From assembly GCF_008271805.1 (NCBI RefSeq), contig NZ_VSRY01000118.1:1-60625 (forward strand): a DNA stretch of 60,625 nt, given 5' to 3'. The notes below the pieces were generated by a model, which was not told the DNA's origin, made no database searches, and saw only the letters and a list, made by a program, of their open reading frames with translations. Shown here piece by piece: positions 35,342-44,677 of this stretch (position 1 is the stretch's first letter; every line of letters begins with the position of its first letter). The position numbers and the translations under genes are program-made. Source of the DNA: Streptomyces sp. TRM49041 (GTDB lineage: Bacteria > Actinomycetota > Actinomycetes > Streptomycetales > Streptomycetaceae).

Positions 35342-37056
35342 CGGCTCTGCTCTCCCAGCGGATCGGGGGCGGGCCGGTTCACGCCGCTCGCCGTGGGCGC
35401 CGCCCGCAGCACCTCCGGATGACGGTGGTCGAAGGCGGGGGAGTCGGAGCGGATACGCGGCAGCGCCACGAAGTTGTGCCGGGGCGGTGGGCAGGACGTC
35501 GCCCACTCCAGGGACCGGCCGAACCCCCATGGGTCGTCGACCTCCACCTTGGGGGCGTACCGGGCGGTCTTCCACACGTTGTACAGGAACGGCAGCGTCG
35601 ACAGGCCCAGCAGGAACGAGCCGACCGACGAGACCGAGTTGAGCACGGTGAACCCGTCGGCCGCCAGATAGTCGGCGTAGCGGCGGGGCATCCCCTGCTC
35701 ACCGAGCCAGTGGTGCACCAGGAAGGTGACCTGGAACCCCACGAAGAGGGTCCAGAAGTGGATACGGCCCAGCCGCTCGTCGAGCAGCTTTCCCGTCAGC
35801 TTCGGCCACCACAGATAGAAGCCGCCGAACATGGCGAACACGATGGTGCCGAAGAGCACGTAGTGCAGATGGGCGACGATGAAGTACGTGTCCGTCAGAT
35901 GGAAGTCCAGCGGCGGTGAGGCGACCAGCACCCCGCTGAGTCCTCCGAGCAGGAAGGTCACCAGGAACCCGAGCGCCCAGAGCATCGGGGTCTCGAACGA
36001 GATGCTCCCCCTCCACATGGTGCCGATCCAGTTGAAGAACTTCACTCCGGTCGGCACGGCGATCAGGAACGACATGAAGGAGAAGAACGGCAGCAGCACC
36101 GCGCCCGTGGCGAACATGTGATGGGCCCAGACCGCGGCCGACAGCATGGTGATGGCGATGGTGGCCCCGACCATCGCGGTGTAGCCGAAGACGGGCCTGC
36201 GGCTGAAGACGCAGATGATCTCGGTGACGATGCCGAAGAACGGCAGCGCCACGATGTAGACCTCGGGGTGTCCGAAGAACCAGAACAGGTGCTGCCACAG
36301 CAGGGCCCCGCCGTTGGCCGCGTCGAAGACGTGCGCCCCGAACTTCCGGTCCGCCTCCAGCGCCAGGAGCGCCGCCGTCAGCACGGGGAAGGAGAGCAGC
36401 GCCAGGATGGAGGTGAAGAGGATGTTCCAGGTGAAGATCGGCATCCGGAACATCGTCATGCCCGGAGCGCGCAGGGCGATGATCGTAGCGATGAAGTTCA
36501 CCGCGCCGAGCGTGGTGCTCAACCCGGCCACGGCCAGCCCCATGGTCCACAGATCGCCCCCGGCGCCGGGCGAGAACACCGCGCTGTTCAGCGGTGCGTA
36601 GGCGAACCAGCCGAAGTCGGCGGCACCCCCCGGCAGGAAGATCCCGGAGACGACCGTCAGCCCGCCGAAGAGGAACAGCCAGTACGTCAGCGCGTTCAGG
36701 CGCGGGAAGGCGACGTCCGGCGCGCCGATCTGCAGCGGCATGATCGCGTTGGCGAACCCGGCGAACATCGGCGTCGCGAAGAGCAGCATCATCACGGTGC
36801 CGTGCAGGGTGAACGCCTGGTTGTACTGGAAGCTGCTGAGCACCTGTGTGCCGGGCCTCGCCAGCTCCGCCCGCATCAGCAGGGCGAGCACCCCCGCGAA
36901 GAGGAAGAACCCGAACGAGGTGGCGAGGTACATCTTGCCGATCGTCTTGTGATCGGTCGTGGTCAGATAGTCCCTGAGCCTGCCGCCGAGCCGAACGCGC
37001 GGATTCGAGGAGGCGTCCAGCGGCTCCCTGCGCCGGCTCTGCTCCAGCTGCGGCAT
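35338..37056 (-). CDS. ctaD: Cytochrome c oxidase subunit I (CtaD) paralogue
   Basis: 572 residues, ATG 37056 ([19 protein letters not shown]) with GGAGG six bases upstream. Heme-copper oxidase: FTLHGTVMM (low-spin heme His), [14 protein letters not shown] (CuB His and the cross-linked Tyr), WAHHMFATG (two CuB His), [15 protein letters not shown] (K-channel Lys) and [10 protein letters not shown] (heme His pair). Twelve helices. The C-terminal stretch is the actinobacterial extension. Subunit II (ctaC) and III (ctaE) are absent here, so it must borrow them or form a reduced enzyme. Confidence 0.95.
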   Translation of the reverse strand: MPQLEQSRRREPLDASSNPRVRLGGRLRDYLTTTDHKTIGKMYLATSFGFFLFAGVLALLMRAELARPGTQVLSSFQYNQAFTLHGTVMMLLFATPMFAGFANAIMPLQIGAPDVAFPRLNALTYWLFLFGGLTVVSGIFLPGGAADFGWFAYAPLNSAVFSPGAGGDLWTMGLAVAGLSTTLGAVNFIATIIALRAPGMTMFRMPIFTWNILFTSILALLSFPVLTAALLALEADRKFGAHVFDAANGGALLWQHLFWFFGHPEVYIVALPFFGIVTEIICVFSRRPVFGYTAMVGATIAITMLSAAVWAHHMFATGAVLLPFFSFMSFLIAVPTGVKFFNWIGTMWRGSISFETPMLWALGFLVTFLLGGLSGVLVASPPLDFHLTDTYFIVAHLHYVLFGTIVFAMFGGFYLWWPKLTGKLLDERLGRIHFWTLFVGFQVTFLVHHWLGEQGMPRRYADYLAADGFTVLNSVSSVGSFLLGLSTLPFLYNVWKTARYAPKVEVDDPWGFGRSLEWATSCPPPRHNFVALPRIRSDSPAFDHRHPEVLRAAPTASGVNRPAPDPLGEQSR

Positions 37057-37247
37057 GGCCCCTCCGTGGCGCTGGTGACCGATGACGGTCCGGGCATGGT
37101 GCGACCCGCGACCTGTGTAGCCCCTTCCGCCGGACGGCAAACCCGACCGTGGTCCATTCGGCTCCGTGTGGATGGCAGACTTGCCTACCGGACCGGGCGG
37201 CGGAGGAGCGGTACAGGAGCGGCACACATGGGGGGCGTAGCGGCACC

Positions 37248-38426
37248 GTGAGATTTCTGCACACATCGGACTGGCACCTCGGCCGGTCCTTCCACCGGGT
37301 CGGCCTCCTCGACGCCCAGGCCGCGTTCCTCGACCACCTCGTCACCACCGTGCGCGAGCACGACGTCGACGCCGTCCTCGTGGCGGGCGACGTCTACGAC
37401 CGCGCCGTGCCGCCGCTCACCGCCGTGGAACTGTTCGACGCCGCTCTGCACCGGCTCGCCGAGGCCCGCGTACCCACTGTGATGATCTCCGGCAACCATG
37501 ACTCGGCACGCCGCCTCGGCGTCGGCGCCGGCCTCATCGAACGCGCCGGCGTCCATCTGCGCACCGACCCCGACGGCATCGGCACCCCCGTCCTCCTCCC
37601 CGACCCGCCGCACGGCGATGTCGCGCTCTACGGCCTGCCGTACCTCGAACCCGCCCTGGTCCGCGACCGCTTCGGCGTACGGAAGGCATCCCACCAGGCG
37701 GTGCTCGCAGCCGCCATGGACCGCGTCCGCGCCGACCTGGAGCGCCGCCCGCCCGGCACCCGCTCCGTCGTCCTCGCCCATGCCTTCGTCGCCGGTGGTG
37801 AACCCAGCGACAGCGAGCGGGACATCACCGTCGGCGGCGTCGCCGCCGTCCCCGCGGGCGTCTTCGACGGGGTCGACTACGTCGCGCTCGGCCACCTGCA
37901 CGGCGCGCAGACCCTCACCGAACGCGTCCGGTACTCCGGCTCGCCCCTCGCGTACTCCTTCTCGGAGTCGCTCCACCGCAAGACCATGTGGCTCGTCGAC
38001 CTCGCACCCGACGGCGGCGTCACCGGCGAGCGCGTCGACTGCCCCGTCCCGCGCCCCCTCGCCCGGATCCGTGGGCCCCTGGAGCAGCTACTCGACGACC
38101 CCGCCCTCGACCGCCACGAGGACGCGTGGGTCGAGGCCACCCTGACCGACCCCGTACGGCCCGCCGAGCCCATGGCCCGGCTCACCCGGCGGTTCCCCCA
38201 CACACTCAGCCTCGTCTTCGACCCCGACCGCGCCGACGGGGACGACGACCTCCTCTCCTACGCCCAGCGGCTGCGCGGGCGCACCGACCAGCAGATCGCG
38301 GAGGACTTCGTGACGCACGTCCGGGGCGGCGCCGGTCCCGACACGCACGAGCGCGCGGCGCTGCGGGGCGCCTTCGCCGACGTCCGCGCGGACCTGGCCG
38401 TCCGGGAGCGCGAGGTGGGCGGGTGA
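37248..38426 (+). CDS. sbcD: Exonuclease subunit SbcD
   Basis: 392 residues, GTG 37248 (product begins with [14 protein letters not shown]). Mn-dependent nuclease of the Mre11 type working with SbcC at hairpins and blocked DNA ends. Phosphoesterase motifs in order: [48 protein letters not shown]. The capping domain and C-terminal SbcC-binding part are complete. The stop overlaps sbcC as GTGA. Confidence 0.94.
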   Translation: MRFLHTSDWHLGRSFHRVGLLDAQAAFLDHLVTTVREHDVDAVLVAGDVYDRAVPPLTAVELFDAALHRLAEARVPTVMISGNHDSARRLGVGAGLIERAGVHLRTDPDGIGTPVLLPDPPHGDVALYGLPYLEPALVRDRFGVRKASHQAVLAAAMDRVRADLERRPPGTRSVVLAHAFVAGGEPSDSERDITVGGVAAVPAGVFDGVDYVALGHLHGAQTLTERVRYSGSPLAYSFSESLHRKTMWLVDLAPDGGVTGERVDCPVPRPLARIRGPLEQLLDDPALDRHEDAWVEATLTDPVRPAEPMARLTRRFPHTLSLVFDPDRADGDDDLLSYAQRLRGRTDQQIAEDFVTHVRGGAGPDTHERAALRGAFADVRADLAVREREVGG

Positions 38427-41400
38427 GGCTGCACCGGCTCCGGATCAGCGGCTTCGGCCCCTTCGGCTCCGACCAGGAGATCGACTTCGACGCGCTCTCC
38501 ACCGCCGGGCTCTTCCTCCTCCACGGGCCGACCGGCGCGGGCAAGACCTCCGTGCTCGACGCGGTCTGCTTCGCCCTGTACGGCTCCGTGACCGGCGCCC
38601 GGCAGAGCCCCGGCACCTCACTGCGCAGCGACCACGCCCCGGCCGGCACCCCCACCGAGGTCGTCCTGGAGCTGACCGTCGCCGGACGGCGGCTGGAGCT
38701 CACCCGGCGCCCCGCACAGCCGCGTCCCAAGAAGCGCGGCAACGGCTTCACCACCGAGAAGGCCCAGTCCTGGCTGCGCGCGTTCGACCCCGCCACCGGT
38801 ACCTGGGACGGGCTGAGCCGCTCCCACCAGGAGATCGGCGAGGAGATCACCCAGCTCATAGGCATGAACCGCGACCAGTTCTGTCAGGTCGTCCTTCTGC
38901 CGCAGGGCGACTTCTCCCGCTTCCTGCGCGCCGACGCCGAAGCGCGCGGCAAGCTCCTCGGGCGGCTCTTCGACACCCGCCGCTTCGCCGCCGTCGAGGA
39001 GCGCCTCGCCGACCTGCGGCGCACCGCCGAGCAGCGGGTCCGCGACGGCGACCAGCGGCTCCTCGCCCTCGCCCATCGCATGGCGCAGGCCGCCGGGGAC
39101 GCGGCCGACGACTGGCCCGCACCCGACGGCAAGCCCGGCGACCCCGGGCTCACCGAGGCCGTCCTGAGCTGGGCCGCCGTCGCCCGCTCCGGCGCGCGCG
39201 AGGCCCTGGACGCCGCCGACCTCGCCCTCGTCGCCGCCGAAGCCCGGCAGGCCGGAGCCCGCCGCACCCTCGACGCGCGCCGGGACCTGGCCGCCCGCCG
39301 CGAACGGTACGAGGAGGCCCGCCGCCGCGCCGCAGAACTCGACGCCCGCCGCCCCGAGCGGGACGCCTGGCAGACCCGTCTGGAGCAGGCCCGCAGGGCG
39401 GAGCGCGTCGCCGGACCGCTGGCCCTGCGCGACGAGGCGGAACGGGACCACCGCACGGCGGAAGCGGCCCGCGAGCGGGCCGCGGCCGCACTCCCCGCCG
39501 ACCTCGCCGACGCCGGTGCCGACCGGCTCACCACCCTCGAACACGCCGTGCGCCAGGAGCTCGGCGGCCTCGACTCCGCCCGCCGCGCCGAACAGCGCAC
39601 CGCGCTGATCGCCCGCGAACGGGCGGAACTCGACCGGCAGGCCCGCGCCGACGACGAGACCCTCCACGAGGCCACCGCCTGGCTGGCCGACTGGGACACC
39701 ACCCGGCGTGCCCTGCTCGACCGGGTCGACGCCGCCCAGGAGGCCGCCACCCGCGCCGAGCACCTCGCCGGACAGCTCGCCCCGGCCCGCCGCCGACTGG
39801 CCGCCGCCCGCCGCCGCGACGCACTCGCGCAGGACGCGGCGGCCGCCGAAGCCCGCCTGGCGACCGCCCGCGAACAGGCCAACACCGCCCACGAAACCTG
39901 GCTCGACCTCCGCGAACGCCGCCTCCGCGGCATCGCCGCCGAACTCGCCGCCCACCTCACCGACGGCACGCCCTGCACCGTCTGCGGCTCCGCCGACCAC
40001 CCGTCCCCGGCCCGCCCCACCGCAGACCACGTCGACCGCGCCACGGAGACCGCCGCGTACGAGGCCCACACCCGGGCCGCGGAGACCCGCACCACGACGG
40101 AACGCGAACTCGCCGTCGTACGGGAGGCCCTGACGACCGCGACAGCGGAGGCGGCCGCCGGGAACGCCGAAGAGCAGGGCGCCCGGGGGCAGGGCGCCGG
40201 GGGACAGCACGCCCGGGAACCGGACGCCGGGAAGCCGGCCGCCGAGCAGGGCGGTCCCGGTGTCCGAGAGCTGGGAGACCTGGTCGCGCGGCTGGAGCGG
40301 GAGCACGCGGAGGCGTACGAACTGGCGGGGGCGGTGCGCGACGCGCGCGAGGCGCTGGAGCGGGCCGAGGCGGAGTACACGCGGCGGTCAGCGGAGCGGC
40401 AGCACATGGAGGTACGGGCCGCCGCCCGGGCTTCACAGCGCGAGGCGCTCGACCAGCAGCAGGCCGAGCTCGACGCGGAGCTCGCCCGAGTCCTCGGCGA
40501 CAGCGGCGGCACCGTCGCCCGGCGCGCGGCGCTGCTGGAGCGCAGGGCCGGCGCCCTCGCCGCGGCCGCCGACGCCGCACGGGCCGTCGAGGTGGCCGCC
40601 CGGCGGCTCAAGGAGGCCGACGACCGGCTCGCCGACGCCGCGTACAAGGCCGGGTTCGCCAACCCGGCGGCCGCCGCCGACGCCCTCCTGGACGACACCC
40701 GGCAGCGCGATCTCCAGCACCGTGTCGACACCTGGCAGGCCGAGGCGGCCGCGCTCGCCGACCGGCTCGCCGAGCCCGGCGCGCGCGCCGCCGCCGAGGG
40801 CCCGCCCGTCGACGTCGAAGCGGCGCTCGCCGCCCACGACGCCTCCGATCGCGCGGCCCGCGCCGCCGCCACCGCCCTGGCCGCACACCGTGAACGGTGC
40901 GCCGCGCTGGACCGGCTGTCCGCCAGGGTCGCGGAGGAGGTGCACGCGCTGGGCCCGCTGCGCGTCGAGTACGACCGGCTGGCCCGGCTCGCCACGCTCA
41001 CCGCCGGGACGTCCGCCGAGAACGAGCGCCGGATGCGCCTGGAGTCGTACGTCCTCGCCGCCCGCCTCGAACAGGTCGCCGCCGCGGCCACGGCGCGGCT
41101 GCGGCGGATGTCGTCCGGCCGCTACACGCTCGTCCACTCCGACGCCCGCAGCGGCGGCCGGCGCGCTGGACTCGGCCTGCATGTCGTCGACGCCTGGACG
41201 GGTGCCGAGCGCGACACGGCGACGCTCTCCGGCGGTGAGACGTTCTTCGCCTCGCTCGCCCTCGCACTCGGCCTCGCCGACGTCGTGACCGACGAGGCGG
41301 GCGGTGTCCGGCTCGACACCCTCTTCATCGACGAGGGCTTCGGCAGCCTCGACGACCAGACGCTCGACGAGGTGCTCGACGTCCTGGACTCGCTGCGCGA

Positions 41401-41536
41401 ACGGGACCGCAGTGTGGGCATCGTCAGCCATGTCGCCGATCTGCGCCGCCGTATCCCGGCCCAGCTGGAGGTGGTCAAGGGGCGCGCCGGCTCGCAGGTG
41501 CGGCTGCGGACGGGCGAGGGGGGCGTCAGCGACTGA
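38423..41536 (+). CDS. sbcC: Exonuclease subunit SbcC (Rad50-like ATPase)
   Basis: About 1,037 residues, GTG 38423. SMC-like ATPase partner of SbcD. Walker A GPTGAGKT (35-42); two long Ala/Arg/Glu-rich coiled-coil arms flank the zinc hook CTVC (Cys518, Cys521), which dimerises the arms; C-terminal signature LSGGETFFASLALALGLAD and Walker B DTLFIDEGFGSLD followed by the H-loop (IVSHV). Low-complexity EQGARGQGAGGQHARE in the second arm is local expansion. The 3' end overlaps the convergent AsnC gene by 11 bases. Confidence 0.94.
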   Translation: MRLHRLRISGFGPFGSDQEIDFDALSTAGLFLLHGPTGAGKTSVLDAVCFALYGSVTGARQSPGTSLRSDHAPAGTPTEVVLELTVAGRRLELTRRPAQPRPKKRGNGFTTEKAQSWLRAFDPATGTWDGLSRSHQEIGEEITQLIGMNRDQFCQVVLLPQGDFSRFLRADAEARGKLLGRLFDTRRFAAVEERLADLRRTAEQRVRDGDQRLLALAHRMAQAAGDAADDWPAPDGKPGDPGLTEAVLSWAAVARSGAREALDAADLALVAAEARQAGARRTLDARRDLAARRERYEEARRRAAELDARRPERDAWQTRLEQARRAERVAGPLALRDEAERDHRTAEAARERAAAALPADLADAGADRLTTLEHAVRQELGGLDSARRAEQRTALIARERAELDRQARADDETLHEATAWLADWDTTRRALLDRVDAAQEAATRAEHLAGQLAPARRRLAAARRRDALAQDAAAAEARLATAREQANTAHETWLDLRERRLRGIAAELAAHLTDGTPCTVCGSADHPSPARPTADHVDRATETAAYEAHTRAAETRTTTERELAVVREALTTATAEAAAGNAEEQGARGQGAGGQHAREPDAGKPAAEQGGPGVRELGDLVARLEREHAEAYELAGAVRDAREALERAEAEYTRRSAERQHMEVRAAARASQREALDQQQAELDAELARVLGDSGGTVARRAALLERRAGALAAAADAARAVEVAARRLKEADDRLADAAYKAGFANPAAAADALLDDTRQRDLQHRVDTWQAEAAALADRLAEPGARAAAEGPPVDVEAALAAHDASDRAARAAATALAAHRERCAALDRLSARVAEEVHALGPLRVEYDRLARLATLTAGTSAENERRMRLESYVLAARLEQVAAAATARLRRMSSGRYTLVHSDARSGGRRAGLGLHVVDAWTGAERDTATLSGGETFFASLALALGLADVVTDEAGGVRLDTLFIDEGFGSLDDQTLDEVLDVLDSLRERDRSVGIVSHVADLRRRIPAQLEVVKGRAGSQVRLRTGEGGVSD

Positions 41537-41972
41537 TCGCGCGGTGCGGCAGCGGCGACGAGTAGACGACGCTCGTCGTCACCGACCCCAGCGCGCCGAC
41601 CTTCCCGGACACCTGCTCCAGATGGCTCATCGACCGGGCGACGACCTTCAGTACGAAGCAGTCGTCGCCCGTGACGTGGTGGGCCTCCAGGATCTCCGGC
41701 GTCGTGTCCAGCAGATCGTGGAACGGCTTGTAGTTGCCGTTCGGGTAACGGAGACGGACGAAGGCCAGGATCGGCAGGCCCAGGCGCTCCTGGTCGACGA
41801 CCGCCGTGTATCCGGCGATCACCCCCGCCTCCTCCATCCTGCGGACCCGCTCGGTCACGGCGCTCGCCGACATGGAGACAGCGCGGGCCAGCTCCGCGAA
41901 GCTCGCCCTGCCCTGCGCCTGCAGGGCCTCGAGTATGCGCCAGTCGGTGGCGTCCGGTGAATATCCCGTCAT
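41526..41972 (-). CDS. Lrp/AsnC-family regulator
   Basis: 148 residues, ATG 41972 (MTGYSPDATDWRIL). N-terminal helix-turn-helix: RILEALQAQGRASFAELARAVSMSASAVTERVRRMEEAGVI. C-terminal RAM/Lrp domain: YTAVVDQERLGLPILAFVRLRY, VTGDDCFVLKVVARSMSHLEQV, GSVTTSVVYSS. Binds small amino acid-like effectors in the family. It is divergent from the rhodanese gene (94 bp), a common pairing in Streptomyces, so that gene is the likely target. Confidence 0.92.
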   Translation of the reverse strand: MTGYSPDATDWRILEALQAQGRASFAELARAVSMSASAVTERVRRMEEAGVIAGYTAVVDQERLGLPILAFVRLRYPNGNYKPFHDLLDTTPEILEAHHVTGDDCFVLKVVARSMSHLEQVSGKVGALGSVTTSVVYSSPLPHRAISR

Positions 41973-42066
41973 GGACGAGGAATAGCAGGGGAATCCCCGG
42001 CGTATCAAGGGCAGGGCCGGGGATCGTCACTTCACCGAGATGATCGGCATCCGTAGATTCTCCGGC

Positions 42067-42597
42067 ATGACGACGAAGATTCCGGCCACCGCCACCGCCA
42101 CCGCCATTGCCCCGTCCGCCGCCGCCCCGTCCGCCGCCAACCCCGTCCTGCGCGTGCCGCCCGCGCCGCCCGCCGCGGCCGCCGCCCACTTCGCCGCGAG
42201 GCTCGCCTTCCACGCCGACGTCTCCGACGTGGCCGCCGCCCTCTGGGCCGGCGGCGACCCAGGCTTCGTCGTCCTCGACTCCCGCTCCACCGAGGCATGG
42301 GACCAGGGCCGCATCCCCGGCGCCGTGCACCTGCCGACGGCCCTCATCCCTGAGCAGGCCGGACGGCTTCTGGACCGGACTGTCCCGGTCGTGACGTACT
42401 GCTGGGGCCCCGGCTGCGACGGAGCCACCCGCGCCGCGCTGGCCCTCGCCGAACTCGGCTACCAGGTCAAGGAGATGCTCGGCGGCTTCGAGTACTGGGC
42501 CCGCGAGGGATTCCCGTACGAGACGTGGGAGGGCCGGCGCCGGCGGGACACCGACCCCCTGACCGCGCCCATCGCCGGCGACGACTGCGGCTGCTGA
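42067..42597 (+). CDS. Rhodanese-like sulfurtransferase
   Basis: 176 residues, ATG 42067. After an Ala/Pro/Thr-rich start, the rhodanese fold shows GFVVLDSRSTEAWDQGRIPGAVHLPTALIP, the active-site loop CWGPGCDGATRAALALAELGY (catalytic Cys in the first position) and MLGGFEYWAREGFP. Two further cysteines end the protein (DDCGC). Likely moves sulfane sulfur; paired with the divergent Lrp/AsnC regulator. Confidence 0.9.
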   Translation: MTTKIPATATATAIAPSAAAPSAANPVLRVPPAPPAAAAAHFAARLAFHADVSDVAAALWAGGDPGFVVLDSRSTEAWDQGRIPGAVHLPTALIPEQAGRLLDRTVPVVTYCWGPGCDGATRAALALAELGYQVKEMLGGFEYWAREGFPYETWEGRRRRDTDPLTAPIAGDDCGC

Positions 42598-42610
42598 GCC
42601 GCGCCGCGCC

Positions 42611-44305
42611 TCAGAGCCGGGACAGCTCGTCCACCAGGTCGTCGAGGCCCAGGGGGCCCTGCGAGAGCGCGGCCATGTGCCACTTCTTCGCGTCGAACGC
42701 CGCCCCGTGTGCCTTGCGGGCGTTCTCCCGGCCCAGCAGCCAGGCGCGCTCACCCAGCTTGTAGCCGATCGCCTGGGCCGGCATCGACAGGTAGCGGATC
42801 ATCTCGCTCTCGACGAACGCCGGGGGCCGGCTGCTGTGCCGCTGGAAGAACGCCTGCGCCAGCTCCGGCGTCCACCGGTCACCCGGCCGGAACGGCGAGT
42901 GCGCCGGGATCTCCAGGCCCAGGTGCATACCGATGTCGACGATCACCCGGCACGCCCGCATCATCTGCGCGTCCAGGTAGCCGAGTCGCCGCTCGGCGTC
43001 GGGCAGGAAGCCGAGCTCGTCCATGAGCCGCTCGGCGTACAGCGCCCAGCCCTCCGCGTTGGCGCTGACCATGCCGACCGTCGCCTGGTAGCGGGAGAGC
43101 TGGTCCGCCACATGCGCCCACTGCGCCAGCTGCAGATGGTGCCCGGGCACGCCCTCGTGGTACCAGGTCGACACCAGGTCGTACACCGGGAACCGTGTCT
43201 CGCCGTTGACGGGCAGCCAGGTGCGCCCCGGGCGGGAGAAGTCCTCGGACGGGCCCGTGTAGTACGGGGCGGCGGCGCTGCCGGGGGGCGCGATGCGCGA
43301 CTCCACGCGCCGCACCCGCTCGGCGAGTTCGAAGTGCGTGCCGTCGAGTGCGTCGATCGCCTCGTCCATCAGCTTCTGCAGCCAGACCCGGGTCTCCTCG
43401 ACGCCCTCGATGTGCGTCCCGTGCTGGTCGAGGTGCGCCAGCGCCTCCCAGGGGCCGGCGCCGGGAAGGATCTTCGCGGCTTCCTTCTTCATCTCGCCGA
43501 GCAGCCGGTGGTACTCGTCCCAGCCGTACGCGTACGCCTCGTCCAGGTCGAAGTCCGTGCCGTTGTAGTAGCGCGACCAGCGGGCGTAGCGCTCCCTGCC
43601 CACGGCGTCCGGGGCGTCCTTGACCGCCGGCGCGTACACGTCGCGCATCCAGTCGCGCAGAGACGCGACCGCCGAGGTGGCGCCGCGCGCCGCCGTGTCC
43701 AGCTCCACGCGCAGCCCGGCGGGGCCGGCCGTGACGAACTCCTCGAACCAGCCGCGCCGTGCCCCCTCGTCGCCCCCCGACCACTCGGTGAGCTGTTCGA
43801 CGAACGTGGCCGTGGGGCGCGGGCCGCCCGGCAGCTTCCGCTCCAGGCCCAGCTCCAGCGCCTCCCGGTACCCGTCCAGCGCGGCGGGCACGGCCCGCAG
43901 CCGCTCGGCGACGGCCGCCCAGTCCTCGTCCGTCTCGGTGGGCATCACGGTGAACGCCATGCGCACGCTGTGCGCGGGGGAGCGCAGGTTGCTGACGGTG
44001 CGCAGGCCCTCGTCTGCCTCGTGTACGGCCAGTTCGGCGGTGAGGCGCTCCCGCAGGAGCCGACCGCAGCGGCGCTCGGCGTCGCTGTCGGCGCCCGGCA
44101 GGGTTTCGGCCTTGTCGAGCCGGGCGAGTGTTTCGCGGGCCAGTACGGCCAGTTCCTCCTGGCCGGCGGGGGAGAAGTCGGGCAGAAGCGCGTGGCTCTC
44201 GCGCACGCCCAGGTACGTGCCGGTGACCGGGTCGAGCTCGACGAGGGCGTCCACGAAGGCGTCCGCGACCTGGCGCGGAAGAGCGCTGCAGGGGGTATCT
44301 GGCAT
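42611..44305 (-). CDS. DUF885 family metallopeptidase-like protein
   Basis: 564 residues, start ATG 44305 (MPDTPCSALPRQVAD). Family zinc motif HEGVPGHHLQLAQW, then SANAEGWALYAERLMDELGF (gluzincin-type Glu) and the C-terminal YKLGERAWLLGRENARKA. DUF885 proteins resemble thermolysin-type peptidases; no signal peptide, so cytoplasmic. Substrate unknown. No operon partner. Confidence 0.85.
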   Translation of the reverse strand: MPDTPCSALPRQVADAFVDALVELDPVTGTYLGVRESHALLPDFSPAGQEELAVLARETLARLDKAETLPGADSDAERRCGRLLRERLTAELAVHEADEGLRTVSNLRSPAHSVRMAFTVMPTETDEDWAAVAERLRAVPAALDGYREALELGLERKLPGGPRPTATFVEQLTEWSGGDEGARRGWFEEFVTAGPAGLRVELDTAARGATSAVASLRDWMRDVYAPAVKDAPDAVGRERYARWSRYYNGTDFDLDEAYAYGWDEYHRLLGEMKKEAAKILPGAGPWEALAHLDQHGTHIEGVEETRVWLQKLMDEAIDALDGTHFELAERVRRVESRIAPPGSAAAPYYTGPSEDFSRPGRTWLPVNGETRFPVYDLVSTWYHEGVPGHHLQLAQWAHVADQLSRYQATVGMVSANAEGWALYAERLMDELGFLPDAERRLGYLDAQMMRACRVIVDIGMHLGLEIPAHSPFRPGDRWTPELAQAFFQRHSSRPPAFVESEMIRYLSMPAQAIGYKLGERAWLLGRENARKAHGAAFDAKKWHMAALSQGPLGLDDLVDELSRL

Positions 44306-44677
44306 GACACCATCCTCGTACGCGGCCGCCGCCCACGTCACCTCATTCGATCACAGTCGGCTGACAAATGAGCGGCCCGCCGGTGCCTCCTCCGCCCCGC
44401 GCGCCGGGGTCGGGCGCCGAGCGCCACGGTCGTCGTCCGGATCGGTCGGGGGCGCGGGGCCGCGGCCATGTGCGCCGGGCGGTTGTCGCGACCAGTGGCG
44501 GAACCCCGTGGGGAGTGTCACGCCTCCGTTCCCGGCAGCCTGTGGACGCCTCGCACCTGGAGCGGTACGGGGCGTGGCGGGGGCGCCCGGCGGGCCGCGG
44601 AGGTGTCGGGCGCGGCGCCGCCGGGTCGTGGCCGGGTTTGGCCGGATCGAGTCGTTGGCCCGGCCTGGTGGGTGCGC
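44306..44677. other. 372 bp upstream of the DUF885 gene with no gene seen
   Basis: GC-rich intergenic stretch between the DUF885 start and the end of the ACT-GNAT gene, both on the minus strand. Open frames here have no family match or start signals; the promoter of the DUF885 gene presumably lies near its start. Confidence 0.5.

Noticed and set aside
38423..41536. Minus-strand open frames of over 500 codons under sbcC
   Set aside because: Complement of a coiled-coil gene rich in Ala/Arg/Glu codons; no recognisable product.
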